Source: Leptodontidium sp. MPI-SDFR-AT-0119 (taxonomy: Eukaryota > Ascomycota > Leotiomycetes > Helotiales > Leptodontidiaceae). Taken from it: a DNA stretch of 64,000 bases. The notes beneath the pieces are model-generated. The model was given only the letters and a program-made list of their open reading frames with translations. It made no database searches and was not told the DNA's origin. The number at the start of each line of letters is the position of its first letter. Position 1 is the stretch's first letter. Both the position numbers and the translations under genes were made by a program. This document shows, one piece after another, positions 23,085-35,282 of the stretch. The stretch spans positions 1,426,001 through 1,490,000 of the forward strand of contig JAHLEZ010000014.1 of assembly GCA_020726505.1 (NCBI GenBank), in the 5' to 3' direction.

Positions 23085-25210
23085 ATGCCCATGTAAGTAG
23101 CAACAACCACAACTTCTTCTGGACTGTGGTCTTGGTATGGTATGCTGAATTGTGTGTGTTATAGGCTCAAGGACCCCTCGAAGAAATACAAGAGGTTTCC
23201 TCCTCTGCAGCTCAAGGATAGACAATGGCCGGACAAAACCATTGACAAGCCCCCGCGCTGGCTCTCGACCGATTTGCGCGATGGCAACCAGAGTTTGGTC
23301 GACCCCATGGTATGCTACTCTTACCATTGAGCGCTCGCAGACATTCATATGCTAATATTTCGGGGGGATTTTCAGGACGGAGAGCAGAAATGGAGATACT
23401 TCAAGATGTTGGTCGAGCTTGGCTACAAGGAAATCGAGGTCTCGTTCCCATCTGCCTCGCAGACTGATTTCGACTTCACCCGCCGCCTCGTCGAGACACC
23501 CGGTGCGGTTCCAGATGATGTCTGGCTCCAGGTTCTCTCGCCTTGTAGAGAAGAGCTCATCAAGCGTACGGTGGAATCCCTCAAGGGCTCGAAGAAGGCT
23601 ATCCTACATATCTACCTTGCCACCAGCGAGTGTTTCCAGCGGATCGTGTTTGGCATGACTGAGGATGAGGGATTGGCTCTCGCGGTTAAGTGCACGGAAT
23701 ACGCGCGGTCGATCACGAAAGACGACCCTTCGCAGGCGGGCACGGAATGGGCATTCGAGTTCTCCCCAGAGACCTTCTCGGATTCCAGACCGGAGTTCGT
23801 GATTAAGATCTGCGAGGCTGTGAAGAAGGCCTGGGGCCCGTCCGAGGAGAACAAGATTATCTTTAACCTCCCTGCGACGGTGGAGATGTCGACGCCAAAC
23901 GTGTATGCGGACCAGATTGAGTACTTCTGCAGGAATATGACGGAGAGGGAGAAGTTCTGCGTGTCCCTCCACCCGCACAATGACCGTGGGTGTGCGGTTG
24001 CGGCGGCGGAGTTGGCGCAGATGGCTGGTGCGGATAGAGTCGAGGGATGTCTTTTTGGTAATGGAGAGAGAACTGGAAATGTCGATCTCGTCACCTTGGC
24101 TTTGAACCTTTATACCCAGGGTATCCACCCCAACATCGATTTCTCTGATCTCAATAGAGTTATCGATGTTGTGGAGGTTAGCAACAAGATTCCGGTCCAT
24201 CCTCGAGCGCCGTATGGTGGTTCTCTTGTTGTTTGCGCTTTTAGTGGATCTCATCAAGATGCTATTAAGAAAGGCTTTCAGATCAGGAAGAAGGATGGTG
24301 CTACAGATGAGAATCATTGGCAGGTTCCATACCTTCCTCTCGACCCACAGGATATCGGCCGTACCTACGAAGCTATCATCCGTGTTAATTCACAGAGTGG
24401 AAAGGGAGGAGCAGCTTGGATCATCCTCCGGAATCTCGAGCTCGACCTGCCCCGTGGACTACAAGTTGCTTTCAGCAAGGTCGTACAAAAGCACGCAGAT
24501 GCAGTCGGTCGGGAACTCTTGTCCAACGAGATCCAAGATCTATTCGAGCAGACTTATTTCCTCAAGCAGAACCCCAGATTTACGTTAGTCGACTATAGCA
24601 TCAGCACCGACCGATCGGCGTCGCCTGCTCCCCCTGCACCGGGCAAGACGCAAGACACCACGATGTTGAAGAGGCGATTCGAAGGTGTAATTTCTTTTGA
24701 TGGTCAGGAACATCAGCTAAAGGGTATAGGAAATGGGCCTATTTCCAGTCTGGCCAATGCTCTCTCATCAATCGGCATCGATCTTGATGTTGCTGACTAC
24801 AAGGAGCATGCTATTGGAGGAGGCAAGGGTGTCAAGGCTGCGAGCTACATTGAATGTACTGCTGCTGGCTCGAATCAGAAGGTTTGGGGTGTGGGTGTTC
24901 ACGAGGATGTGGTGCAGAGTTCTCTCATTGCGCTTTTGAGCGCGGCTGGTAATGTGAGTCCTCATATCGTTGTTTTCTGGTGTTGATATGATCGTCTGCT
25001 AATGTGGAGTAGTTCATCACCACCCGGCCTAACACTCCGCTTTTGCTCAGAGGTAAACATGGTGCGTCGATGAGCCAGGACCTCGACCTTAACAGCAGTC
25101 CTAAGAGCCCAAGAGCGAACGGCGATCTTTCAATTCCAAAGCCAAATGGAACGCCTCGAAACGGACCGGATGCTGTTTCTGTTTTGGAGGCCAAAGCCAA
25201 CGGGATGTAG
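23085..25210 (+). CDS. LEU4: 2-isopropylmalate synthase (alpha-IPMS)
   Basis: Exons 23085-23092 (8 nt), 23165-23309, 23376-24953 and 25013-25210 give 642 aa. It condenses acetyl-CoA with 2-oxoisovalerate, the first committed step of leucine synthesis. The DRE-TIM catalytic barrel starts with [14 protein letters not shown] (residues ~38-50; the Asp binds the divalent metal). The second metal motif SLHPHNDRG is near 247, and the substrate loop [12 protein letters not shown] is near 276. After a linker, the C-terminal regulatory domain for leucine feedback ([16 protein letters not shown], then [17 protein letters not shown]) is present and crosses intron 3. The tiny first exon encodes only Met-Pro plus two bases of the next codon. 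An organellar presequence is not obvious from this start, so this form may be cytosolic. The protein is otherwise complete. Confidence 0.95.
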
Positions 25211-26022
25211 GGGATATGAAAGGCAAAGGCAAAATGTGAATGTTGTGGGGGAGTTGACGGGACGGGCCTTTTGGGTTGGTTTGGTTTGGAGGGGTAAATA
25301 GTTTCAGCTTTTTTGCTTGTGACATTCGGCGGTGCTTGGGCTGCATATGCATAGGAACCAAAAGTGAATTTGAATCCAAAAACAAATATCATGAGAAGAC
25401 CGATCATTTACATTTATTGACATTCAAATTATTAATTTCCTCAATCCCCCCTATCCTATCATAATATGCAGGGCAGTGATCCATAAGAAAATATTTTCAG
25501 GGGACAGTATTCGGCAATCCGCAGGGAAGGCGCTAGGCTCTACTGAGCTTAGTCATGTTGTTGCGGTGGGTTGGAACGAACAAATTGAATGTGCAGGCAG
25601 GAGACAGTCAGAACTCAGAACTTCATTCAGATCACCATTGAATGCCCTACGAGATTCTCTACACTCATTTGCCGTTATACAAAGGCAGCTATCAAGTATT
25701 TTTTTTTCCTTGAAGGGGTTCCAGCATCTGCACCACCTGCAGCACCTTCTAGAAGCCCGGTTGTAGCCTGGGTCCAACGAACGTCGAACGCGAAATTCAG
25801 TTCGCTTGGAGATCGACGAGCAACTTCAACAAACCTAAACAACATCCACTCACGATTCCCCCATTTCTTCGACCTCCACCGTCTCAGCTTCTCACCCTTG
25901 AAGAGACATCCCCTCTCCTCTCCTTTCGTACTGCCAAAAGTGACAACTCATCTTCCTTTCAAGAATCCCCCACACCTCACAGACGCTCTGCACACACAGC
26001 GCGCCGGCTGTGAACCGCCATC
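25211..26022. other. intergenic between LEU4 and KAP95
   Basis: The LEU4 3' flank is followed by the KAP95 promoter. The last ~200 bases are C/T-rich with CTCTCC tracts. No gene is supported. Confidence 0.5.
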
Positions 26023-28986
26023 ATGGACGTCAACTCTGTGCTCTTGAACACCTTCTCTGCTGGTCAGTTCACCTCCAGACGACCCTTTCTGGATATCCAC
26101 CAAAATGCTAATACTTCGCAGATGCTGCTATTCGTGGAGCTGCTGAAGCACAGCTCACACAAGCTGCTGAGACCAACTTCGTGAGTTCCCCCTTTGGCTG
26201 ACCGCATTTCCGGTTGCGCGCAACAAAGCAACCTGCTAACCCCAACTCCCCTTCTTAGGCCGGATACCTCGTAACCCTCGTCCAAGAGCTTGCAAACGAA
26301 GAAGCCCAAGGACCCGTCCGAGCAGCTGCCGGTATTGCACTGAAGAACGCCTTCACCGCACGCGAATATGCTAGATTACACGAGCTGCAGGAGAAGTGGC
26401 TTCAGCAGGATGGAGATACCAAGAAGCGCGTCAAGGACTTGACTCTGCAGGCCCTCTCGTCGAGCAACACACAGGCTGGTGCCGCTGCCGCGCAAGTCGT
26501 CGCGTCGATAGCTGCTGTTGAGCTTCCTCGTGACCAGTGGCCGGAGCTGATGCCCACTTTGGTGCGAAATGTTGGCGAGGGCACCGATCATCTCAAGCAG
26601 ACGTCTCTGACCACCATCGGCTTCATCTGCGAGAGTCAAGACTCGGATCTCCGCTCCAGTCTCGTTCAGCACTCCAACGCTATCCTGACCGCCGTTGTGC
26701 AGGGAGCCCGCAAGGAGGAGCCAAACCCAGAGGTCCGCCTGGCTGCCATATACGCTCTTGGGGACTCTCTCGAGTTCGTGGATAGCAATTTCAAGAATGA
26801 GGGCGAGCGAAACTACATTATGCAGGTTATCTGCGAGGCCACACAAGCTCCAGATATGCGGATACAACAGGGTGCTTTTGGTTGCTTGAATAGGATCATG
26901 GCTCTCTACTACGAGTTGATGCGCTTCTACATGGAGAAGGCCCTATTCGGTCTTACTATCATGGGCATGAAGAGCGAGGAGGAAGACGTTGCTAAGCTTG
27001 CTGTTGAGTTCTGGAGCACAGTCGCCGAGGAGGAGATTGCCATCGAGGATGATAACGCACAAGTGAGTTTCAACAGCCCCACTTTTCTACCCACATGCTG
27101 ATCATATTCCCATCAGATTGAAAGTGTCGACCAAATGCGAGAGATCTTCCATTTCTGCTCCGTTGCAACGAACGAGGTTGTCCCCGTTCTATTACAGCTT
27201 CTCACCAAGCAAGATGAGGATGCGGCCGATGACGAATATAACATCTCAAGAGCTGCCTACCAATGTCTGCAACTTTACGCACAGGCTGTTGGAGGCACCG
27301 TTGTCCAACCAGTCCTGGCTTTCGTTGAGGCGAACTTGCGTCACGAAGACTGGCATCACAGAGATGCTGCCGTTTCGGCCTTTGGTGCGATTATGGAGGG
27401 ACCAGAGGAAAAGGTCATTGCCCCAATCGTTAAGCAAGCACTTCCAGTTATCATTAAGATGATGGAAGACCCAGTCATCCACGTCAAGGATTCCACTGCT
27501 TATGCTCTTGGACGTATTACAGAGGCATGCTCAGAGGCTATTGACCCAGAGCAACATCTTCCACTTCTCATTAAGTCTCTCTTTGAGGGTCTGGTCAGCA
27601 GTCCCAAGATGGCAGGCTCGTGCTGTTGGGCTCTGATGAATCTTGCAGAGCGCTTCTCGGGTGAAATCGGTTGCCAACAGAACGCGCTCACTATTCACTT
27701 CAACGAGAGCATTTCTCGTCTATTGCAAGTTACGGAGAGACCAGATGCAGACAACCAACTCCGAACTGCCGCTTACGAAGTCCTCAACACGTTCGTCCAG
27801 AATGCTGCCAACGAGAGCTTGGCAGCTGTTGCATCCCTGTCTGAGATCATCATCAAGCGATTGGAAGATACTATTCCTCTCCAATCACAAGTTGTTAGCG
27901 TCGAAGATAAGATCACCCTCGAGGAGATGCAAACCAGCTTGTGCACTGTTCTTTTGGCTATCATCCAGCGTCTCGAGAAGGAGGTCGCTCCTCAAGGTGA
28001 CCGTATCATGGCCGTCTTGCTCCAGATCCTCACAACCGCTGGCCCCAAGTCGAGCGTTCCAGATGCAGTATTTGCCACCGTCAGCGGCCTTTCCAATGCT
28101 TTGGAAGAGGATTTCGCCAAGTACATGGAGCACTTCTCCCCATTCCTTTATAATGCTTTGGGCAACCAAGAAGAGCCGGCTCTCTGCTCCATGGCTATCG
28201 GACTTGTCAGCGATATCACCCGCTCCATGGGTCCCCCCAGTCAGCCATACTGCGATACGTTCATGAACTATCTATTGAACAATCTTAGAGTACGTATTTT
28301 CTATTTACATGCTCGATTCATGCACCGCAATGAAACTAACAGAAGAAAACAGAGCACCGCACTTGCCAACCAGTTCAAGCCCGCGATCCTTCAATGCTTT
28401 GGGGATATTGCCGGAGCCATCGGCGGTCATTTCGAGACTTACCTTTCCGTTGTCGCCCAGGTCCTTCAACAAGCTGCTGGTGTTCAGGCCAGTGCTGATG
28501 GATCTTATGAGATGTTCGACTACGTTATCTCACTGCGCGAGGGTATCATGGATGCTTGGGGTGGAATCATCGGCGCTATGAAGGCCGGTGGAAAGAGTAT
28601 GTCAGATCGTCAGGAGAAGCGAAACTCTACTAACAGTTTCTCAGCCCCCTTGTTGCAATCGTACGTGGAGTCGATTTTCGGTCTTCTCAACATTGTCTAC
28701 TTGGACCAGAACAAGAGTGATGCTCTTATGAGATCCTCTATGGGCGTCATTGGGTATGGTTTACACCCACACTTTAGAGATTCTTGCTGACTGTCATAGT
28801 GATCTCGCCGAGGCTTTCCCCAACGGCGAATTCTCTATCTTCTACCGTGCCGAATGGCTCACCCAGATGATTAAGGATACCCGCCAAAACCGTGACTTCC
28901 AAACAAGAACCATCGATACAGCTCGCTGGGCTCGTGAACAAGTCAAGCGTCAAATTGGGGGCACCCAAGGTCTTCAACAAACCTGA
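26023..28986 (+). CDS. KAP95: importin subunit beta-1 (karyopherin beta-1)
   Basis: Seven exons: 26023-26062, 26122-26180, 26259-27062, 27117-28289, 28353-28596, 28645-28753 and 28800-28986. They join in frame to 871 aa, close to the usual length of about 860. The protein is a HEAT-repeat solenoid that carries importin-alpha/NLS cargo through nuclear pores and releases it on binding Ran-GTP. Visible landmarks are the importin-beta N-terminal domain (FADAAIRGAAEAQL-like start, QGPVRAAAGIALKN), the acidic loop after HEAT 7-8 (LLTKQDEDAADDEYN) that helps in cargo release, and the conserved CCWALMNLAERF and LREGIMDAWGGIIGAMK segments. Introns 4 (63 nt) and 5 (48 nt) are multiples of three without stops, so retaining them would keep the frame open. 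The other introns would stop translation or shift frame if retained. Confidence 0.95.
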
Positions 28987-30758
28987 TCTGCTCTTCCCTT
29001 TACGAAAGATCATGCGTCCAAGATTACCACTTTTAATACACTAGGGCCGGCGCAAACCATAGAATCTCGGGTCCTCAATTGATCTTGGTCTTCATCACTT
29101 CTTCCAACCTTCAGATTTTTTTACTTTGTTTGACACGATGACTGGTCGCATGAGGGGTCTTGTCCTCGACCATGTCCGAAAGGCGTTCTTTGTTTATTCC
29201 CCCAGCCAGCACCTCGAACCATAATACATCACACAGGACAAGCATTCGCCATGCTAGTTACCAACCTCCTTCGGATTCCGGCGAAGTCGACGCGAATCGA
29301 ACCAACGATCGAGGCCACCAATGATGTTTTGCAAACCATGAACCCCGGCATAGCACCAACAACACATAACACGACCCAAACACCACTTTGTACAAAAAGA
29401 GTCTCCCCTTTAGCAACCGCGCCGCTACACAAACACAATACCCCTTACACCAACGCGCCATGTTTCATTTCCAGATTCGAGGAGGTTCGGCGAACGAAAG
29501 AGTCACGAACAAGAGGAGAAAGTGCGCGCGATCACCAAACGAAGAAGTTCGGAGGAGAGAGCGCGGAATGAACGAACGAATCAGCCAATGCCGTCACCAC
29601 GAAACAAGTCTTGTATTGAAAAAGAACCTCCCAATTCTCAATAAATGAGGTTGGGAGAAAAGGGATAACCAAATTCTTAACCTTCTCTTTTTTTTCTCCC
29701 CGTTCTCAACACTTCCCCCGTCTAGAAAATATGTATGTGAAGCCTTCTCTACGATCGACCGGTTTGGGTCCGTAGAAGCGCTGTGGATTTGACTGGCTTG
29801 GCTGCCTGGATTGGATGAATGGATGGGGTGTTTTACATGGGATTCAGTTGGGTCCTTCTTCACTCCTCGAAAATAGATCGGGGCCAACACACACAAGAGG
29901 GAGGCAACGAACGAACAGGCTCAAGCATGGCGAGCTTTGAGTCTGTCGGTCTTTCTGGCTGAGTGGATGGATGGATGAAGGGAGGTGTGATATCGAAAAT
30001 GGGTGGAGGATGCGAATGTTAAAGGTCGATCGATAGGGGTAGATGAGAGGGGGAATTCCTTGCTGTGGATTTGTTTTGTTGTGTGTCAAGTGATGCATAC
30101 TATTCACAGTCAAGTTATTTTCCTCCATCTATGCTTTTGATGACCCACATAAGGGGAGTATTGGGGTTTGTGTTCTCGATGGTGGATGTGGTTGTGATAG
30201 AGAGAGAGCGAGATGGATGAGATATCATGAATGCGATGCGATTCCCCCCCTTATCCGTGAATTGGGTCTTGGCTGCGTGATGTGTGATGGATGTGATATG
30301 TGTGATGGATGTGATATGTGTGATGGATGTGATATGTGTGATGGTGACATATATGAGATGGTTCTAAGTTCTGTTCCTGTGACCTAACCTGGTGAGCTTC
30401 AAGGTGTTGAATCTATGCTCATTCTACTTAGCCATCCATCAAGTCTCCATCAACCATTTAGACAACCCAACCCATCCATTGAAAAGGTCATTTCAATTAT
30501 GCAAATTTGTTGACAGAAGATATTGATTACTATAAAATCTGCACTCCTTGAAGATTGATTGTTCTGTGGCGCTAGATGAAATATGCCAAGGCCATTCATT
30601 GCCTCTTTCTGTCACAGTCTTATCGATGCCGAACCAATGTCTGCTGGTGTCGAATAACTTCTCCGAGTATGAACCATGATCTATCCCCCAAGCCCACCCC
30701 AGGCCCGTGGAATGTCAAGGGAGAGGGCATGATGGGCTGTTTGTCAAGAATACAACAT
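28987..30758. other. intergenic, repeats and no supported gene
   Basis: The KAP95 3' flank is followed by a purine-rich segment (29480-29600), two short GGAT runs and an 18-bp tandem repeat at 30283-30344. The short open frames in 29250-29650 overlap one another in three frames and show no motif. Confidence 0.45.
30283..30344 (+). repeat. 18-bp tandem repeat, 3.4 copies
   Basis: The unit TGTGATGGATGTGATATG occurs three times without a mismatch at 30283, 30301 and 30319, followed by a partial fourth copy. It lies in the gap between KAP95 and the DUF6594 gene and is not in any coding frame. Confidence 0.95.
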
Positions 30759-31722
30759 TCACAGCTGCGAAGCTAAATACAGTCTGTCAGCTGATGCTAG
30801 ATGGACTTTATGGTTATGACGGTATACACACGCCGCTGTTGCTGCAAAAACTTCAACCCGCCTTGCGTTTGTCATGAGAGCAAGGGCAAGTGAGAAGCAA
30901 GCAGAAAAGATGGCAATCATGCCAAGTCGAATGCCATTGGACGGTACAAGGTAAAGTGCCACAACAGAGCATATTGGAAGTAAGGAGGCGACAACCGTGG
31001 CGAGAACTCCGAGAACTGACTCAAGCGTAGACTCCTTATAATGGTATATACCGGATCCAACGTTCTCAGGTAGTGACTCCTTGTACAGCATTAGCTTTCT
31101 TCTACTTTTCGGGACTTCTAGTAGTTCACCCTGAACTTTTTTCCGAAGATGTGGTGATACCGGGGAATGAAGGACTCTGTGAACCATTTTGAGAATATGT
31201 CTGGCACTGCCCGAGGCTTGATTGCTATTAGATCACTCTCCGTCTTTTCATCCCAAGCATCTCTGTCAATTCCTAGAAGTGGAAACGAACCCATTCCTGG
31301 TCTACGAAACCAACTCCTGAGAAATTCGAGATCATACTCTCGAGGCCGCTCGAGCCTCGCTAAGGAAGCCTGCTTGAGGACTGCATCATCTTAAAACAAG
31401 TTAGTCAATTGAGTCATCTGTGGTGACAGCCGTAGCACGTACTATATATTTCCAACTTTTCACTGATCTCCAGGAACTTGTGCCATTGTTCCAAGTCCCC
31501 TTCCGACTCTCCTTGGCTTAGCGACCACCAATCTTTGGCATGAAACTGCCTCTCTCCATGGCTCGCATCTCGCTTCGATAATTCCTTTAGTTCGGCTTCA
31601 AGGTGGATGATCTCTGCGTGCAGGTAGAGGAGCTTCTGCATGTTGAGGACCCGAAAGCGCCGCAGAATCGAGAATTCCTCCTGACCTGCCATCAATTGCG
31701 CCACTTTTGCATAGCCGTCCAT
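30759..31722 (-). CDS. DUF6594 family membrane protein
   Basis: My model on minus is exons 31722-31443, 31389-31130 and 31094-30759, giving 291 aa. The N-terminus has the family signature: a short conserved block (YAKVAQLMAG), then FSILRRFRVLNMQKLLYLHA and a helical segment rich in Glu/Leu (EIIHLEAELKELSK). The C-terminus has two hydrophobic segments around residues ~210-265 (VLGVLATVVASLLPICSVVA; LGMIAIFSACFSLALAL) and ends close to the family's FAATAA motif. DUF6594 proteins are common in ascomycetes and their function is unknown. Exon 2 and exon 3 lie in different frames. They join either through a 35-nt intron (31129-31095) or through a one-base deletion in the A6 run at about 31138-31143 of the gene. 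In the second case this is a frameshifted gene. Confidence 0.65.
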
Positions 31723-32111
31723 GTTGGATCACGAGACTGCCGTGAAAAGAAGAAATTGGACAGCAGGGATATGGGCTTGCTCTTATGGGCGTTCCTATTT
31801 CGTGATCGGTGAACAAAATGAGGCGGACTTGCATGACGCCTGTATGTGCAACCATGCAAGGCTAGCCAACCCAGAGCATGCGCAACGAGGCATACAAAAG
31901 GGCATACACGCTTGCGACTTGGGAAGGCACACTGCTTTAAATGAAGGCCCTACACAGCCTTGTCTGGAATAATAAATTCGACGTGGCGCCACTATCATTG
32001 ATGGCAGACCACCCTTAAAACCAGGTTGGTGCTCCCAAAGCATAGGGTCAATTATTCAAAGGCAGGTGATGCACGTCTTTGTCGCTGACCACTGAAGAAG
32101 AGCCGTTCGCC
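31723..32111. promoter_or_regulatory. 390-bp divergent intergenic region
   Basis: The DUF6594 gene (minus) and the retropepsin-like gene (plus) start from opposite ends of this segment, so it should hold both promoters. I see no palindrome or repeat that points to a particular regulator. Confidence 0.4.
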
Positions 32112-33208
32112 ATGTCCCATAATCAGATCGTAATTTATAAGTATGGCTGTCAAGCCCAGCCTTGTAAGTTATGCCACCATCCTTAAATCTCAAATATTGA
32201 CAATTGACATCAATCAAAGCCTACAGCCAGGTCGCCGTCGCTCAATCAGTCAATCCAACATCAAGTACGGCCCAATATTACAGCCGGAGTGCATCAGGAC
32301 CTTCCAGAATGTCAGGCCAGAGCCCAAGTCACGATGTAGAGCGAGAAAAATTGTGGGAGCAAGACAGACTCGACAGGGAGCTTATGAAGAAATTTGGGTC
32401 CGTTTTTGGAGTGTACAGAGACCCAGAACACAAACGATGGGAAGAGGAGCAAGATCGCCTTCATAGTTCTGGAGGACAATCATCAAGTGCCCCTGAGAGC
32501 TCCGTGAGACTGACCTCCAAGACGAGAACGTTGGCAATTGGCTAATTGAACGGTTGTAATTCCCAGTATCAGAATTCATCAAACTCGGGAGACCTTCAAT
32601 ACAAACTGGCCCGCATTCTCGATCCCACTCGCGGTGAAACGGAAGAAGTGACTGTGCTTGAAGATTCTTGCTGTCAGGTCAATTTTGTCCACCCAAGGGT
32701 AGCCAAAGCTTGCAACTTGAATTTGTATCCAGCTCCACCAATCAAGCACGCAATGATGAAAGGAACTTTCGAATCCAACCGGGGAACTGAAATTCGTTGG
32801 ATCGGACAGGACGGCAGAAACGGAAGCGCCTGGTTCTACCTCGCGCCTGAAGACGCTCCAAGACAACTAGAGCTGCTGGTTGGTACCCACTTTATGAGTA
32901 AAAATCCGGACGCGTTTGGACTTGAAGCGCTACCTGGGCCAACTTTGTTGAACGTGCAAACACCAATGAATGCAAGTGGAAGAATAATACGCGCGAGTGA
33001 AGCGCACCATTTGAACAAGACTGATTTGCAATCTAAGCAGAAGAACGAGCCATCTCAAATCCAAATTGACGAGGCAAACGCTGATGCGAAAGCGGCTGAG
33101 CTGGCAGAGAAGAAAAGGCAGGCAAAACACAGAAAGGCAACAGCAGGGCACCAGAAGCAGACGCAGAATGGGTCTTCTTCAAGAAACTCTGGCTCCAAGA
33201 GGAAGTGA
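32112..33208 (+). CDS. retropepsin-fold-like protein with altered active-site motif and basic tail
   Basis: Exons 32112-32163, 32220-32503 and 32567-33208 join in frame to 325 aa, with good splice sites. The middle holds an acidic-basic helical segment (SHDVEREKLWEQDRLDRELM). The last exon has an aspartic-protease-like half: TEEVTVLEDSCCQVNFVHPR occupies the place of the usual hydrophobic-hydrophobic-D-S/T-G motif followed by a flap-like region, and LELLVGTHFMSK matches the later hydrophobic-G strand. The catalytic D-S/T-G would read D-S-C here, so activity is doubtful. A Lys/Arg/Gln-rich tail (residues ~285-325) may bind nucleic acid or be disordered. Retropepsin-like folds are found in retrotransposon Gag-Pol and in host-adopted proteins. 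No reverse transcriptase or integrase lies nearby. Confidence 0.55.
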
Positions 33209-34287
33209 CGCAGGACCCAACGGGTTCAGTGGAGCGGGATAGAAGAAATGTATGGACTTGATTGAGATGACTGGAGAAAATGCAGGCCTTAAGCCGCAGA
33301 CAAAGCACTGTGATGTAGATTAGCGAGTCCATGTGCTGCTATGCAAATTCGAAATACTTGTATTTACCTGCGAATTTCCCAACTACGCAGAATCTTCACT
33401 CTACCGACAGCCATAAAATACGGTCGACAATTCATTCGGAGTGCTGGTGCAGGCTGGATGCAACTCATGATAGACGTGCTGGTGGGGATTTCCAGCCACC
33501 TGTGCGACCTGCATGGCGTGCCCCTCCGTGCTTTGCAGCGATCCGCGGCGTATGTGCCACTCCTACTAGCCATTCTAGGACTCGGAGGGAGCGCAATCGG
33601 TGGTGTATTACGTTAGAGACACCCTCAAAGACAATGCTGGCAACGCTGGAAACATCGGCTTGTCCTGGTACTTTCCGCTCCTGACCAGTCCAGCGGATGC
33701 TGAATCAAGATCGAGATGTGGGTAGCATTTGAGAATGATTATATTTACCTGTGAAACAATGATCAGAAATATCATATTATCCTCAAAATTACTTTGTGGT
33801 TGTGTAGGCACGTACAGTACCTAGCTACATAGATGGTGCGGCTCCTCTGAAGAGTCAGCGGGGAGTGCAACTAAAGAAAGCACTCGAAGCCCTCCAAATG
33901 TGTCTTGCTCAGGTCAGACCTCATCAATTGGACCCCTCCATTGTCACCTCCCGCATCATCTTCGACAATCCATTGCTCCATCGAACTGCGGCGGAGGTTG
34001 CTTGCTGCTCGGTTCCACAGATTGAAAACATTGCGACTCATCAAGCCCATAGACACACCTTTAAGACCCAGCTTTCACTGGATCGCGGTCGCATGAAGAG
34101 GACGCTTCCAGATCGCCACCATATCTCCCTCCGTATTCCATAACCTCCCTGTCACTGGCGACCAGCTTATCAACAATTGGACCACAGCGTCTCCCACCTT
34201 ACAGTGACTTTGATGAAGCCACTCAGGGGTTCCCAAGGTGCCAATAATTGCCTGTCGAAATGAAATAGCCCTTGGTCTGGATGCTAG
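33209..34287. other. intergenic, no supported gene
   Basis: Short frames only. A TACAGTA heptamer lies at 33813-33819 in a GTAC-rich context. Nothing else was recognised. Confidence 0.45.
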
Positions 34288-35282
34288 ATGCCTGATGCCT
34301 TGACTGGCCCTTGCTCCTCCATGGTTTCTCCTCTGAAAGAAGTCCAACGGCGCATGATCGAAGCCGCCTTGCAGCTCGCATTCGAACAGGGGAAAGAGTT
34401 CGCAAATGCTGATGCTGTCGACGATTATCTGAGGGAGTCTCACGTTCCAGAGGATTGGATCTCGGCCCTTGATAGAGTGAAATTCGACTGCTGTCTCCGC
34501 TCGCTTGCAGCAAGGACCAAGGAAGCACGACCTCTCTCTCCGTCTCTTAGCAACGCATCGCAAGCGAATGGATTTGAAAGAAGCATCGACCGAGAGGATC
34601 TGCCAGATGATATTCAATCAGCTGGCCCAATATTCGGCTCGCAGGTCAGGATCTCTCTATACGCGCTGTGTCTTTCTCTGCTAACAGGATGATCGTGCAG
34701 AAGCCATTGAATATCAGCTTCTTCAAGCCTCGCTTCAACGAATACGATGTCATGACTGCAAAGAGATGCAAGGGCAGTGTCAGCTATATTTCAGAAACGA
34801 TTGCCCGAGAGCACCACCTAGACAGTGGAAGCCCCAGCATCATACTTCGTTGGCGATATACAGGAGGGCCGCAGAGCAATAACAGTTTTCGGACCCGGTG
34901 CGAGATATTCAAGCCAGAATGTTTCCCCGATTGCCACGTTGCCTTGGGAGAAGAATGCGGCGAGAACGATTTCGACGAATTGGAAGGTACAGGGAAGAAT
35001 AGCGAGTCCTCGAATGACTTCCAGCCCGATGATTTGGGTAAGCCATTCTGATACCCCACTTGGGTTCTTACTGACCTGTTTGGAGCAGTTTACCAATCTT
35101 CAGAAACGATTGCGCCCCACGACTACTCGCTAGCAGAGCAGAATGATATCAAACAAACGGCCACCGAGATAGGGACGGAAATGGCGTTTGGGATATCTGA
35201 AATGCTGGTCAGATTGAAGAGGAAAGCACCGCAGCAGTCCCGAGCAATGGACAATCAATTCAAGCGGACGAGGATCCTTTAA
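34288..35282 (+). CDS. hypothetical protein, three exons
   Basis: Exons 34288-34644, 34701-35037 and 35089-35282 join in frame to 295 aa; the ATG at 34321 is an alternative start. Introns 1 (GTCAGG...GCTAACAG...GCAG, 56 nt) and 2 (GTAAGC...TTACTGAC...GCAG, 51 nt) look genuine. The N-terminus is helical and charged (EVQRRMIEAALQLAFEQGKE). The centre has a Cys-containing stretch (FRTRCEIFKPECFPDCHVA). The C-terminus is helical (MAFGISEMLVRLKRK) and ends with a basic FKRTRIL that could act as a nuclear localisation signal. I do not recognise the family. It lies between the retropepsin-like gene and a broken CoA-transferase gene, so it belongs to the accessory patch. Confidence 0.5.

Noticed and set aside
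23604..24317. 237-codon minus-strand frame
   Set aside because: It is the antisense of the LEU4 catalytic domain.
29285..29320. tRNA-like B box on minus (GGTTCGATTC)
   Set aside because: No complementary T stem and no cloverleaf can be drawn around it.
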